Positions 26,621 to 35,872 of a DNA stretch of 53,910 nt are shown in pieces. The DNA comes from Planctomycetota bacterium (GTDB lineage Bacteria; Planctomycetota; PLA2; JAEUHO01). How positions within the stretch are numbered: position 1 is the first letter of the stretch; each line of letters begins with the position of its first letter. The stretch lies in contig JAJDEN010000030.1 in NCBI GenBank assembly GCA_029259775.1, forward strand, positions 1 to 53,910, read 5' to 3'. The notes beneath the pieces are model-generated. The model saw only the letters and a program-made list of their open reading frames with translations. It ran no database searches and was not told where the DNA came from. The translations under genes were made by a program, and so were the position numbers.

Positions 26621-27307
26621 TTAGGGGCTCTTGAATTTGTAGCCTGAGCCCCGAACCGTCTGGATCCAGCGGGGGCTGGTCGGATCGTCACCCAGCTTCT
26701 GCCGCAGCTTGTTGATGAAGTTGTCGATCGTGCGCGGCGTGCCGTCGTAGTCGTAGCCCCAGACCTTGTTGAGGATCTGGTCGCGGGACAGCACGCGGCC
26801 GCGGTTCTGGATCAGGTGGCGCAGCAGCTTGAACTCGCGCGTCGAGAGCTCGCGCTCCTCACCGTGGACGGCCAGGATCTGCCCGGCGAAGTCGATGCGG
26901 AGCTCGGCTTCCTCGAAGCTGTCGACCTCGCCCTCCATCGCGCGCCGGCGGCGCAGGGCGGCCTTGATGCGGGCGGTGAGCTCGCGGATCGAGAACGGCT
27001 TCGTGATGTAGTCGTCGGCGCCGAGCTCCAAGCCGAGCACCTTGTCGCCCTCGTCGCCCTTGGCGGAGAGGATCAGGATCGGGATGGCCGAGTCGTACTT
27101 GCGCACCGTGCGGCACACCTCGAAGCCGTTGACGCGCGGCAACATGATGTCGAGGACGATGAGGTCCGGCTTCTTGTCGAAGGCACGCTGGATGGCCTCT
27201 TCGCCGTCTCGCGCCAAGTCGATTGCGAACCCCTCGAACTCGAGACTGCGCTTGAGACCGAGTCGAATCGACGGGTCGTCTTCGACGATCAAGATGCGAG
27301 AGTTCAT
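26621..27307 (-). CDS. OmpR/PhoB-family response regulator
   Basis: 228 aa. The receiver domain (about 4-118) has the acidic pair EDD (9-11), phospho-acceptor D53 in DLIVLDIMLP, and K in YITKPFSIREL. The C-terminal winged helix (about 135-226) shows LSTREFKLLRHLIQNRGRVL, the recognition stretch PRTIDNFINKLRQKLGD and IQTVRGSGYKF. Its ATG overlaps the stop of the kinase gene by 4 nt, so the pair is co-translated. Targets unknown. Confidence 0.93.
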   Translation of the reverse strand: MNSRILIVEDDPSIRLGLKRSLEFEGFAIDLARDGEEAIQRAFDKKPDLIVLDIMLPRVNGFEVCRTVRKYDSAIPILILSAKGDEGDKVLGLELGADDYITKPFSIRELTARIKAALRRRRAMEGEVDSFEEAELRIDFAGQILAVHGEERELSTREFKLLRHLIQNRGRVLSRDQILNKVWGYDYDGTPRTIDNFINKLRQKLGDDPTSPRWIQTVRGSGYKFKSP

Positions 27308-29544
27308 GATTGCGCACCCGGGTTGGTGGCCCGCGAGCGGGCCGGGGACTCGTTCGGACGGTCCGACGCATCCACCTTGCCATGGGCCGCAGGCTCTTCG
27401 TCGGAGGAACCTGAGCCTGATGCCTCGGGCTGTGACGTGCCGATGAGAGCTTCGCGCGCGAGCGCGGCGCCCGCCTTGCGGTCGAGCGGGATGCGGACCC
27501 GGAAGGTGCTGCCGTGGCCGCCCTCCCCGATATCGACGCGCACGCGTCCCTTGTGGCCGGCCGCGACACTCCGTACGAGCGCCAGCCCCAGGCCGGTACC
27601 GGCCACGGGGTGCGTCAGGTACTGCTCGGCGCGGTAGAACATCTCGAAGACCTTGCGTCGTTCCCGACGCGGGATGCCGATGCCGTCATCGCGGACGGTG
27701 ATCTCGGCAAACCGGCCGCGCCGCGCCGTCTGTACGACGATGCGCGCCCGATCACCCCGCTTGTACTTCCAAGCATTCGACAGCAGGTTCGTCACCGCAT
27801 CGTCCACGGCCGTCCCATCCATCTGGACGTAGAGCGGGCGCTCGTGGAGTGAGACGATCAGGTCGAGCCCCGGCTCCTTGACGATGCGCCGGAGGCGCTG
27901 GGCGGCTTCGCGCACGGGATCGTTGAGGTCGCCGGGCGCCAGATCGTAGGGATTGCGCCGCGCCTCGCCGCGGGCCACATCGATCATGCGGTGGACGATG
28001 CGCTGCAGGCGCCGCGACTCCAGGCCGAGCACGCCGAACGCCTCGGCCTGGTCGTCGGGCGAGGAGAGCTTGCCTTCCTCGAGCATCTCGGTGAACAGCG
28101 AGATGCTGGTGATGGGCGTCTTGAGCTCGTGCGAGAGGTTGCTGACAAAGTCGGCCTTGAGCTGGGCGAGACGGATCTCGCGCGTCAGCAGCCTGAGCAG
28201 CACGTAGCCGCCGACGATCAGGCCCGCGATCGCGAGCCCAATGACCGCCAGGAACAGGATGTTGTCCGCGCGCGGATCGCCGATCGACCGAGGCTCCCCG
28301 GTCTGCCAGAAGTCGAGCTGGTAGGGCACCTTCACAGCGCCGTGGAACTGCACACTGCCGGTGGACACGCCGTAGATCGGATCTTGTCGAGCGCCGATGC
28401 GACGCACCTTGGCGACGACGCCCAAGCCGTCGAACAACGGCGTTCGCGCGTCCAGCGCCCCCCGGACGGCGTCCTCCACGGCCTGGGCGTCCAGCAGCAA
28501 CACGACGACCGAGGAGCCGACGTTGCCGACACCGTAGGGTGCGAGCTGGCTGTCGTGGATCACGAAGCGGCCAACACCGCGCCGTTCGGCCTCGCGGGCC
28601 ACCGTGAGCAGATGCCCGGAGGGCGGCATCCCGGCCTTGGCCATGTCGTGGTACGTGCGGAAGCGTCGGACCTCCCAGGCGAGCAGGCCGCGTCGCTGCT
28701 CGGGCAGCTTTGCGATCACGCGCTGCAGCTGCTTGCGGAGTTCGCCCAGCCCGGAGCGCTTGAGGCCCTCGTCGAGTCCCGCGCGGTCGCGGTACAGCAC
28801 CTCGGCCTCGAGGGCGCGCATGACCACGTCGTGTACGACATCCGGCGGCACGGGCCCCTCCGTGAGCGCGTTCGTCGTGGTCTCGAGCATCTCGACGGCC
28901 CAGGAGAGTCCGTAGGGCGTGCGGTTCTCCGGGTCCTCCGTCGGTGGGTCGAAGACGTGAGCGACAAGCCCGTAGCTGCCGACCAGCTCGCGGTAGATCT
29001 CGAGGGCGCGCAAACTGCCCTCGTGCTTGCGTGCCTCGTTGACCTCCGCCCGCATCGCATGCGCGCGATCGACGGTCGCCATCTGGTCGTCCGCGCGGGC
29101 CTCGACGGCGGACGGGCCGAGCAGCAGCTGGTAGCGGCCCCCCGGCCAGCGCACCGAGCCCGCGGCGACCTGCGGATCGACGCGGAAGAGCGCGCGCACG
29201 AGCGGACCATGCTTCGCGCCCTCGACGAGCTGCCTGAGGCCCTGCCGGTCGCCCAGGCGGTCCACGGTCGAGCCCCCCTCGGCACCCTCGGCCAGCCCCT
29301 CGTCGCTCTGGACGGCCCGAAAGATGACGCCGTCGAAGGCGGCGCTCACGGCGCGCTGGACGCTATCGAGTTCCTCGTGCGCACGCTGCTTCGCCAGGTC
29401 GAGCGCGCGGCCGGCGCGCACCTCCTGGTCGGAGTTGAACGCCCAGAGGCCGAAGATGGCGACGACCAGCACGAGGCTGAACACCACCAGGACCACCACG
29501 ACGGCAGTCTTGGACCAGCGGGGGGCGGTACGGAGGTCGTGCAT
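27304..29544 (-). CDS. Membrane sensor histidine kinase
   Basis: 746 aa. TM1 at about 14-36 and TM2 near 425-450 (LAVIGLAIAGLIVGGYVLL) enclose a periplasmic sensor of about 390 residues without a recognised fold. The H box NLSHELKTPITSISLF puts the phospho-His at about 472. N box DAVTNLLSNAWKY, G1 DDGIGIPRRE, F box EMFYRAE and G2 GTGLGLALV follow. The tail after about 700 is low-complexity. The partner response regulator is directly downstream with a 4-nt overlap, and birA lies 33 nt upstream in the same direction. Confidence 0.92.
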   Translation of the reverse strand: MHDLRTAPRWSKTAVVVVLVVFSLVLVVAIFGLWAFNSDQEVRAGRALDLAKQRAHEELDSVQRAVSAAFDGVIFRAVQSDEGLAEGAEGGSTVDRLGDRQGLRQLVEGAKHGPLVRALFRVDPQVAAGSVRWPGGRYQLLLGPSAVEARADDQMATVDRAHAMRAEVNEARKHEGSLRALEIYRELVGSYGLVAHVFDPPTEDPENRTPYGLSWAVEMLETTTNALTEGPVPPDVVHDVVMRALEAEVLYRDRAGLDEGLKRSGLGELRKQLQRVIAKLPEQRRGLLAWEVRRFRTYHDMAKAGMPPSGHLLTVAREAERRGVGRFVIHDSQLAPYGVGNVGSSVVVLLLDAQAVEDAVRGALDARTPLFDGLGVVAKVRRIGARQDPIYGVSTGSVQFHGAVKVPYQLDFWQTGEPRSIGDPRADNILFLAVIGLAIAGLIVGGYVLLRLLTREIRLAQLKADFVSNLSHELKTPITSISLFTEMLEEGKLSSPDDQAEAFGVLGLESRRLQRIVHRMIDVARGEARRNPYDLAPGDLNDPVREAAQRLRRIVKEPGLDLIVSLHERPLYVQMDGTAVDDAVTNLLSNAWKYKRGDRARIVVQTARRGRFAEITVRDDGIGIPRRERRKVFEMFYRAEQYLTHPVAGTGLGLALVRSVAAGHKGRVRVDIGEGGHGSTFRVRIPLDRKAGAALAREALIGTSQPEASGSGSSDEEPAAHGKVDASDRPNESPARSRATNPGAQS

Positions 29545-29577
29545 GAGCGTTGGCGGGGGCGCTCACGCGACCGCCCG

Positions 29578-30351
29578 TCAGGAGATCGTACGTGCCGCCG
29601 GTCTCAGATCCTGCACATGCTCCGCCTGACGCCATACAGGACCCGAAACTGCATCCCGGATCAGGAGGCCGTCCCGAAGCGATGCATCCTCGAGCACGCC
29701 CTCGAGCGGGCGGCCCGCGAAGGTGCATCGGATCGGCCGGCCCACCAGGGCGAGACGCGCCTGCCACGCGGTCTCCAGGTCGGTCAAGGCGCCCGCCGCC
29801 AAGCGCTCGCTCCAGCGATCGACGGCCCCCAGCAGGTCGGCGAGCAGGGCCTCGCGTGCCACGGCGTGCCCAGCGGCCTCATCGAGCGCGGTGAGGCTTG
29901 CTCGCAGCTCGGACGGGAGGTCGTCCGGCACGGCCTGGAGATTGACGCCGATTCCGGCGACGACCGGACGGCTCGCATCGCTCATCTCGAGGAGGATCCC
30001 GCCCGCCTTGCGCCCCCCCAGCCAGAGGTCGTTGGGCCACTTGATCTGGACGGGTGCACCCACCGCGGCCTCGATCGCTTCTGCGGCCGCGACGGCCACA
30101 AGAGCGACGATGCCCCCCGGCAGGTGCTCGGGACGCGCGTCCAAGAGCAGGGAGACGTACAGACCGCCGGCCGGAGAGGCGAAGCGACGGGCCTCGCGGC
30201 CGCGGCCCGCGGTCTGGCGATCGGCCACCACCACGGTGCGCGCAGGCGCCCCCTGCTCGACCAGGCGGGCCGCCTCATCGTTCGTCGATGTCGTGACGAC
30301 GCGATGCTCCACGGTCCATCCGGAGCGCTGCTGGAGGGAGAGGACGTCCAT
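29578..30351 (-). CDS. birA: Biotin--[acetyl-CoA-carboxylase] ligase
   Basis: 257 aa. Attaches biotin to the carboxyl-carrier protein of acetyl-CoA carboxylase. Motifs: STNDEA near the N-terminus, the biotinyl-AMP loop GRGREARRF, KWPNDLW and RKAGGILLE. There is no N-terminal winged helix, so it is the monofunctional type and not the biotin-operon repressor. ATG 30351 is chosen because the conserved domain starts about 15 residues later. It precedes the kinase/regulator pair on the same strand. Confidence 0.9.
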   Translation of the reverse strand: MDVLSLQQRSGWTVEHRVVTTSTNDEAARLVEQGAPARTVVVADRQTAGRGREARRFASPAGGLYVSLLLDARPEHLPGGIVALVAVAAAEAIEAAVGAPVQIKWPNDLWLGGRKAGGILLEMSDASRPVVAGIGVNLQAVPDDLPSELRASLTALDEAAGHAVAREALLADLLGAVDRWSERLAAGALTDLETAWQARLALVGRPIRCTFAGRPLEGVLEDASLRDGLLIRDAVSGPVWRQAEHVQDLRPAARTIS

Positions 30352-30477
30352 GCGTCCATTGTGCCCGGCCGGTGGCTGGGCTCGGAGAAGGGACCACAAT
30401 CTCCGCCCGCGTCGCCCACGACGCGGCGGGGTTCCATAGAATGCGTCCTCGCCAAGCCCCCAGGAGAGCCGCCCCTC

Positions 30478-32241
30478 GTGCAGCGCCGCGCCCCGCTCTT
30501 GCTCACACTCGCTGCCCTGACCGCAGCGGCGCTGTCGGCGCTCTTCAGCCCGCCCGTGCGCGCCGCCGACGAGGAGGAGCCGCCGCTGGACTACGCGTAC
30601 TACAAGGCGCGCATCGCCCCGCTGCTGCACGAGACCTGCGGCGAGTGCCACGCCAACCCACGCAAGCGCAGCAAGGTCGGCAAGTTCTTCCTCCGCCCCG
30701 CGCCCGGCCGCCGCATCCGCGAGCGTTTCCACGAGCGCAACTTCGAGAACGTCCTGCGCTTCATCGAGCCGAACGACCCCTCGGCCTCCGTTCTCCTGCT
30801 CAAGGCGATCGGTCCCGCGAACGGCGGCGTCACCCACGAGGGCGGCGCCCTCTTGGGCACGAACACGCCGGGCTACGGAGCGATCATCGATTGGATCAAC
30901 GGTGCGAAGCGCGCGCCGGAGGCCTTCAAGCCGCCGGAGAGCGACGCCGGCGCGCCGGACTTCCTCTTCTTCTACAAGCGCATCGAGCCGGTCCTGCTGG
31001 GCGTGTGCGCCGAGTGCCACGCGGGGCGCGGCAAGGGGCGCTTCAAGCTGGTCACGCACGAGCGCGGCGAGGAGTTTCCGCTCGAGGACCACTACGCGAA
31101 CTTCCAGACCGTGCTGCGCCTCGTGACCCCGGGCCGGCCGGACCGCTCGCGCTTCCTCACGAAGCCGCTCGCCCTGGCCGACGGCGGCATCAAGCACCGC
31201 GGCGGCGACCGCATCAAGAAAGACTCCGCCAACCACGCCAACTGGCTGCTGTTCATCGCGGGGGAGAAGGGCCCGCCGCTGCCCACGCCGGGCGAGCGTG
31301 AGGTGCCGGTGCTCACGGCCGAGGGCCTCACGATCCAGGCCGAGGACTTCGTGTTCGAGGGCGGCGTCGACGACATCGAAATGAAGGGCGCACAGGAGTT
31401 CTACGTCGCGCAGTCGGGCACGACCGAGGGCCGCGTCTGGACCGACGTCCGCGTGGTGGACGCCGGCGCCTACACGATCGAGTTCCGCGTGAAGCCCGGC
31501 ACGAAGCCGATGCGCTGGGGCTTCGACGATCGCGACGCGCGCGTGCTGCCGATCCCCCCGGCGGCCGATCGGAAAGAGCACGGCTTCGGGATCACGGGGC
31601 CGCGCAACCTGCTCGACGGCCAGACGCCCCTGCTCGAGGCACGCGGTGGCCTCCAGCTACGCAAGCAGGTCCTCCACATGGACGGCCGGCGCGGCGGCGC
31701 CGCGTGGCTCAGCCCCAGCGAGGTGCGCAACAGCGGCTGCGCAGCGCAGGTCAAGCCGGCCGACGAGGAAGAGGGCGGGGACGACGCCCTGCTCCTGTTC
31801 GACATGGACGACAGCGACAACGGAAAGTTCGCGGGCCTGACGGACGGAGGACGCCGCTTCGTCATGGGGGTCATCGAAGCGGGCAAGACGCGCGTGCTGC
31901 GCGCGGCCAAGGCCCCGCCGCCCAAGCGCAAGAAGGAAGACGATCCGCGCGAGATCAAGGTCGAGTACTTCGCGGGTGTGGCGGTGGGCAGCCTCGACGG
32001 GAAGCCGCTGGCGTTCCTCAACCTCGACAACATCCTCGGCCGCGGCCGGTTCGGCGTCCTCACCCACGGCCTGACCGAGGTCCATCGCGTGACGGCTCTG
32101 GAGGAGTATGAGGTCTACGCCGTGAGCTTCCGGACGGGGCCCGTGGTGGATCTGCCCGCCGGCGTGCTCCGCCTCTGGGTCGAGCTGCCGCCGGACAGCG
32201 GAGCCCTCGATTCCGTGCGCCTCCACCCGACCGAGGACTAG
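30478..32241 (+). CDS. Exported dihaem cytochrome c-type protein with C-terminal beta module
   Basis: 587 aa from GTG 30478 (AGGAG 11 nt upstream). A signal peptide (APLLLTLAALTAAALSALF, cleavage near VRAADEE) is followed by two similar units, each with one haem-binding CxxCH: CGECH (C54) and CAECH (C177). Each unit continues with a long helix and a NGGVTHEGG/DGGIKHRGG loop, so the halves are an internal duplication of the planctomycete-type cytochrome module. Residues about 290-580 are beta-rich (TIQAEDFVFEGGVDDIEMKG, VVDAGAYTIEFRVKPGTKPM) and look like carbohydrate-binding or LamG-like sandwiches. Probably a periplasmic electron carrier or sensor; partner unknown. Confidence 0.8.
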   Translation: MQRRAPLLLTLAALTAAALSALFSPPVRAADEEEPPLDYAYYKARIAPLLHETCGECHANPRKRSKVGKFFLRPAPGRRIRERFHERNFENVLRFIEPNDPSASVLLLKAIGPANGGVTHEGGALLGTNTPGYGAIIDWINGAKRAPEAFKPPESDAGAPDFLFFYKRIEPVLLGVCAECHAGRGKGRFKLVTHERGEEFPLEDHYANFQTVLRLVTPGRPDRSRFLTKPLALADGGIKHRGGDRIKKDSANHANWLLFIAGEKGPPLPTPGEREVPVLTAEGLTIQAEDFVFEGGVDDIEMKGAQEFYVAQSGTTEGRVWTDVRVVDAGAYTIEFRVKPGTKPMRWGFDDRDARVLPIPPAADRKEHGFGITGPRNLLDGQTPLLEARGGLQLRKQVLHMDGRRGGAAWLSPSEVRNSGCAAQVKPADEEEGGDDALLLFDMDDSDNGKFAGLTDGGRRFVMGVIEAGKTRVLRAAKAPPPKRKKEDDPREIKVEYFAGVAVGSLDGKPLAFLNLDNILGRGRFGVLTHGLTEVHRVTALEEYEVYAVSFRTGPVVDLPAGVLRLWVELPPDSGALDSVRLHPTED

Positions 32242-32360
32242 GCTCCAGCCCGGGGTCGGAGGGCCGAAATCCGGTCCTGAGAGCAACGCCCGGACGCCAA
32301 TCGGGTATCAAGGAGCACGATCCGGCCCCCTCGCAGGGAGCCGACCCGGGAGTGACCGCC

Positions 32361-33533
32361 ATGTTCCAGCCGAACCCCAGCCTCTGCGCCCGCGTGCGCC
32401 TCGCTGCCCTTCTGGCCCTTGCCATCGGGGCCCTCGCCTTTGGAGCCGGCCCGGCGACCGCGGAAGACGACCTCCCCGCAACGAGCCAGTTCTTCGACGA
32501 GTACGACACGAACGCGGACGGCCAGGTGACCCAAGACGAGTTCCGCGGCTCCAGCGAGATCTTCCGCCTGATCGACAAGGACGGCGACGGCGTCATCAAG
32601 CCGGCCGAACTCGGCCTGCCTGCCGACTACAAGCCGGATCCGAAAACGAAGAAGCGTCGCGCCGGTGGCGAAGCGTCGGGCGCGAAGGGCCAGGACCCGA
32701 GGCGCGCGGCCGCCCGCGAGAAGTTCATGAAGCGCCTCCAGGCGATGGACAAGAACGGCGACAAGCGCGTCGGCAAGGACGAGTGGACCGGGCCGGCGGA
32801 GGCCTTCGGCCGCATGGACCGCAATAAGGACGGCTTCATCGACGCGAAGGACGGGCGCCGCGGCGGCAATCGCAAGCCCAAGACGGATCGCAAGAAGAAG
32901 GACGGCGCCGGCGACATGAGAGGCCACGACAAGGCCGACGCCGAGCGCATGCTGGAGCGCGCGAAGCAGCAGTTCGCCTCGCTCGACAAGAACAGCGACG
33001 GCGCGCTCACCGCCGACGAGGCTCCGCACCCGAAGCTCCTCGAGATGGCCGATGGCGACGGCAACGGCAGCGTCAGCCTGCAGGAGTTCATCGGTCTCAT
33101 GAAGAAGCGCGCACGCGCCTCCGGCGGCGACAAGCCGCGGGACGGGCAGCGCGATGGGCAGAAGCGCCGTCGGGGTGGTCGCGTCACCACCGGCATGTTG
33201 CGCCGCTGGGACCGCAACGATGACGGCAAGGTCAGCGCCGAGGAGTTCCCCGGTCAGGATGCGATGTTCGCGCGGCTCGACGTCGACAAGGACGGCTTCC
33301 TCACCGAGGCGGACGTGCAGGCGAACCGCAAGAAGGGGGCTGGCAGCGAGAAGCCCACGACCCCGACCACGCCCCAGAAGAGCGGCAACCTGATCGAGCA
33401 GCAGGACATGGACGGCGACGGCAAGCTGACGCGCGCCGAGTTCAAGGGCACCAGCGAGATCTGGCGTCTGATGGACCGCAACGGCGACGGCTTCCTCACC
33501 GCCGACGAACTCCCCAAGACGTCAGGCAAGTAG
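32361..33533 (+). CDS. Exported protein with ten EF-hand loops
   Basis: 390 aa from ATG 32361 (GTG 32352 is in frame and also possible). A signal peptide (VRLAALLALAIGALAFGAGP, cleavage near ATAEDD) precedes ten 12-residue EF loops, among them DTNADGQVTQDE, DKDGDGVIKPAE, DRNKDGFIDAKD, DKNSDGALTADE, DVDKDGFLTEAD, DMDGDGKLTRAE and DRNGDGFLTADE. They come in pairs separated by Lys/Arg-rich linkers. The third (DKNGDKRVGKDE) has Lys instead of the usual Gly. First and last pairs are very similar (GSSEIFRLID and GTSEIWRLMD), pointing to internal duplication. Likely a calcium-binding periplasmic or surface protein. Confidence 0.85.
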   Translation: MFQPNPSLCARVRLAALLALAIGALAFGAGPATAEDDLPATSQFFDEYDTNADGQVTQDEFRGSSEIFRLIDKDGDGVIKPAELGLPADYKPDPKTKKRRAGGEASGAKGQDPRRAAAREKFMKRLQAMDKNGDKRVGKDEWTGPAEAFGRMDRNKDGFIDAKDGRRGGNRKPKTDRKKKDGAGDMRGHDKADAERMLERAKQQFASLDKNSDGALTADEAPHPKLLEMADGDGNGSVSLQEFIGLMKKRARASGGDKPRDGQRDGQKRRRGGRVTTGMLRRWDRNDDGKVSAEEFPGQDAMFARLDVDKDGFLTEADVQANRKKGAGSEKPTTPTTPQKSGNLIEQQDMDGDGKLTRAEFKGTSEIWRLMDRNGDGFLTADELPKTSGK

Positions 33534-33561
33534 CATCACGCCATGCGGCCTCGCCTCGCCC

Positions 33562-34419
33562 CTACCGCCCAGCCCACGCGCGCTCGAACACCTCGCTAGC
33601 GCGATCGCGCAGTTCCTTCTCCACGAGGCCCAGCAGCTCGGTCTGAAGCGGCGGCAGGAGCAAGAGGTCCGTACCGAGGATCAGGATCTCCGTCACCCGC
33701 GTCCCCTGGCCGTCGCGCTGCAACAAGCAGCCGCCACGGAAGAGCGTGACGTGCTCCGGGCGTGGACGCACATCGGGGTCGTAACGGAGGTAGACGACGT
33801 CCTCGCTCACGTCGAGCCGCTCGAAGGCGAAGCTGAACCGCAGGTCGAAGCGGAACGGGCCGTAGCCGCGGCGGAGTAGCTCCATCCGGTAGCGCTCCCG
33901 CCGCATGCCGGGCACGTCGTAGACCACGCCGAGGCGCCGTACGGCGTCGGCGCTCAGCGCGGACCGCTCGACCTCGGGATCCAGCAGCAGCGCAGCCATC
34001 GCGCGCGGCGCGATCGGAACGCGCCCGGTTGCGGCGAGCGCGATCAGACCGCGTACGCGCCCGCCGAAGCCTCCACGGCGATAGCGGGCCTTGACCACCC
34101 TCTCCATGCGCCGCATGCGCTGCATGCGCGGCCCGCGCCCCGCGGGGCCGGGCTCGGCGTGCAGGCTCCGGAGCGGCTCGAGGATACCGTCGAGGCCTCG
34201 GAAGAGGGCGCGCACGGCATCCTCACCCCCAGGGGTGGGAGGCTCCGGTACGGCCGGTAGGGGGCCGCGCGCGACCCCAGCATCCAGGCGTGGCTCGGAC
34301 GAGCGGACGGGGTGACCGGGAAAGGCGCGGCAGCCGACGGCGGACGTGGTCAGCGCCAGCAGGAGGAGCCGGATCCCGAGGGTGGCCCGGGCTGATCTCA
34401 CGCGGCGCATGCCGGCCAC
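33562..34419 (-). CDS. Lipoprotein of unknown function
   Basis: 285 aa. The N-terminus ends in LALTTSAVGC, a lipobox with Cys30. A Pro/Gly-rich stretch follows, then an Arg/Met-rich helix (RMQRMRRMERVVKARYRRGG). The C-terminal half alternates strands and loops (FRFDLRFSFAFERLDVSEDV, EILILGTDLLLLPPLQTELL). No family recognised. It is 42 nt downstream of the RdgC-like pair on the same strand and may be read with it. Confidence 0.65.
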   Translation of the reverse strand: MAGMRRVRSARATLGIRLLLLALTTSAVGCRAFPGHPVRSSEPRLDAGVARGPLPAVPEPPTPGGEDAVRALFRGLDGILEPLRSLHAEPGPAGRGPRMQRMRRMERVVKARYRRGGFGGRVRGLIALAATGRVPIAPRAMAALLLDPEVERSALSADAVRRLGVVYDVPGMRRERYRMELLRRGYGPFRFDLRFSFAFERLDVSEDVVYLRYDPDVRPRPEHVTLFRGGCLLQRDGQGTRVTEILILGTDLLLLPPLQTELLGLVEKELRDRASEVFERAWAGR

Positions 34420-34461
34420 ACTACGGCAGCGCCCCCACCACGCAGCCCCACCATCGCTCGG

Positions 34462-35016
34462 CTACGAGGAGAGCGCCGGCTGCATCCGCTCGTCCGGGCT
34501 CGGCGACTCGCCCCAGGCACGGACGCGCTCGAGCTCGGCGTCCCACGCTTCCGTGCAGCGCACGCGCAGGAAGGTGGCGAGACAGAGGTCGAGGTCTTCG
34601 ACGAACTGGTCCTGGGCGTCGAGACACGCCAGCAGCCGATCTTCACGGGTTTCGCCCTCGGGCGCGGGCAGCTTGAGGCCTGAGATGCCCATGTTCTCGG
34701 CGCGCAGCGTGAAGCGCATCTCATCCTCATCGCGGGCCATGAGGATGCGGGCGGCCACGAGGCTCTTGCCGCTGCGTAGCGCAGCGCGCGCCTCCATGCT
34801 CGCGCCGGGCATGCCTGCGCGCAGCACGGTCCGCCGCGCTGCGGCGCGCTCGCCGCGGAACTCGAGGTGCTCGTCGAAGTGGATGAAGACCTCGGTGCCG
34901 TCGTCGTGCCGGAAGCACGGGTCGACCTCGGCCCGCCACCAGAGCCAGGTGAGGAACTCGGGTCCCAGGTAGTCGACGCCGCCGAGATCGTCGGCTGCCG
35001 GTGCGCGCGCGATCAT
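34462..35016 (-). CDS. RdgC-like protein, C-terminal part (second gene of a split pair)
   Basis: 184 aa. The segment LGPEFLTWLWWRAEVDP near residue 17 resembles a block seen in the C-terminal region of RdgC-type proteins of other phyla, as I remember them. The rest is alpha/beta (EVFIHFDEHLEFRGERAAAR, KSLVAARILMARDEDEMRFT) with an acidic C-terminal helix. ATG 35016 overlaps the stop of the upstream gene (ATGA), so the two polypeptides are made together. RdgC forms a ring on double-stranded DNA and restrains RecA. The assignment depends on the pair as a whole and needs a profile search. Confidence 0.5.
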   Translation of the reverse strand: MIARAPAADDLGGVDYLGPEFLTWLWWRAEVDPCFRHDDGTEVFIHFDEHLEFRGERAAARRTVLRAGMPGASMEARAALRSGKSLVAARILMARDEDEMRFTLRAENMGISGLKLPAPEGETREDRLLACLDAQDQFVEDLDLCLATFLRVRCTEAWDAELERVRAWGESPSPDERMQPALSS

Positions 35017-35738
35017 GAGGGAACCTCTTCCGTGCTGCGATCGGGTGTCGTGCGATCCGGCGTGGCAGCGCTGGTTGCCGTCACGCGACCGAAGTCGGTG
35101 CGACGCAGGTCCTGCAAGGCCGGCCGCAGGTCGGTCCCACCGAGGGCGTCGGCTTCCAGGATCTCCTGGCTGCGCTGCCAGGGCGTGAGCGGCACGAGCT
35201 CCGCTTCGAACGTGTCGCGGAAGTGCAACCGGACGAGCTCGTTGGCGGCGCGCCCCAGCGTGAGTACGTGGACGATCTTGCGCTTGGGGTGGAGCAAGAT
35301 GGTGTAGGCGTCGACGGAGGGGGTGCTGTTCTTCAGCATCTCGCTCCGCAGGCCTTCGCGCAGCTCGCGGCGCTCGTCGCGACCGATCTTCACACGGCGC
35401 CTGCCGCCGCCCTCCGCGCCTGCGCCGTCGTCGCGAGCCGCCTTGAGCCGCGCTTGGACCTCGAGGTCGAAGTGGGCACGCAGCAGGCGCGCGTTGACGC
35501 GGCGCTTGTCCACCCGGAGCGAGAACGCGGCGTACTCGCCCCGTAGCACGGTCCCCAGGTGGAAGTCGGTGACGAGTAGATTGTCCGCTGTCGCCCAGCC
35601 GTAGGCGCGCTCTTCTTCCCCTTGCAGGGGCAGGAAGCGGCGCTCCTTCAGCCTTTCGTGGAACGTGTCGCGATACGGCGAAGGCACGTCCCCGTGGATG
35701 CGGTAGCGGCAGAACGATTGGGTTCGTAGTGTCAGCAC
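35013..35738 (-). CDS. RdgC-like protein, N-terminal part (first gene of a split pair)
   Basis: 241 aa. The order of elements follows the N-terminal part of RdgC: RFLPLQGEEERAYGWATADN, a strand pair with FSLRVDKRRVNARLL, a charged helix (RVKIGRDERRELREGLRSEM), then STPSVDAYTILLHPKRKIVH and FRDTFEAELVPLTPW. The tail is Thr/Arg-rich. Canonical RdgC is one chain of about 300 aa; here the two coupled genes total about 425 aa. A (CCGTGT)n array lies 77 nt upstream in the likely promoter region. Confidence 0.5.
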   Translation of the reverse strand: MLTLRTQSFCRYRIHGDVPSPYRDTFHERLKERRFLPLQGEEERAYGWATADNLLVTDFHLGTVLRGEYAAFSLRVDKRRVNARLLRAHFDLEVQARLKAARDDGAGAEGGGRRRVKIGRDERRELREGLRSEMLKNSTPSVDAYTILLHPKRKIVHVLTLGRAANELVRLHFRDTFEAELVPLTPWQRSQEILEADALGGTDLRPALQDLRRTDFGRVTATSAATPDRTTPDRSTEEVPS

Positions 35739-35814
35739 AGGGGCGGAACGGTACGCCCGGCCGGGGACAGTCCCTCAGCCCCAGCCCTTGCCCCTGCCCT
35801 TCGTCCGTTCGGGG

Positions 35815-35872
35815 CCGTGTCCGTGTCCGTGTCCGTGTCCGTGTCCGTGTCCGTGTCCGTGTCCGTGTCCGT
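35815..35872. repeat. Hexanucleotide microsatellite (CCGTGT), about 9.5 copies
   Basis: Uninterrupted CCGTGT units fill 35815-35868 and run out in CCGTGCC. Flanking sequence is a decayed version (CAGCCC, TTGCCC, CTGCCC before; GAGCCCGTGCCCGGA after). The array lies between the kinase stop (35916) and the start of the RdgC-like pair (35738), so it sits in the 5' region of that pair. Copy number could vary by slippage. Confidence 0.9.

Noticed and set aside
27991..30477. Rightward frame that would extend the cytochrome gene by about 830 codons
   Set aside because: This part lies opposite the histidine kinase and birA, both strongly supported; the cytochrome starts at GTG 30478 with its own ribosome site and signal peptide.
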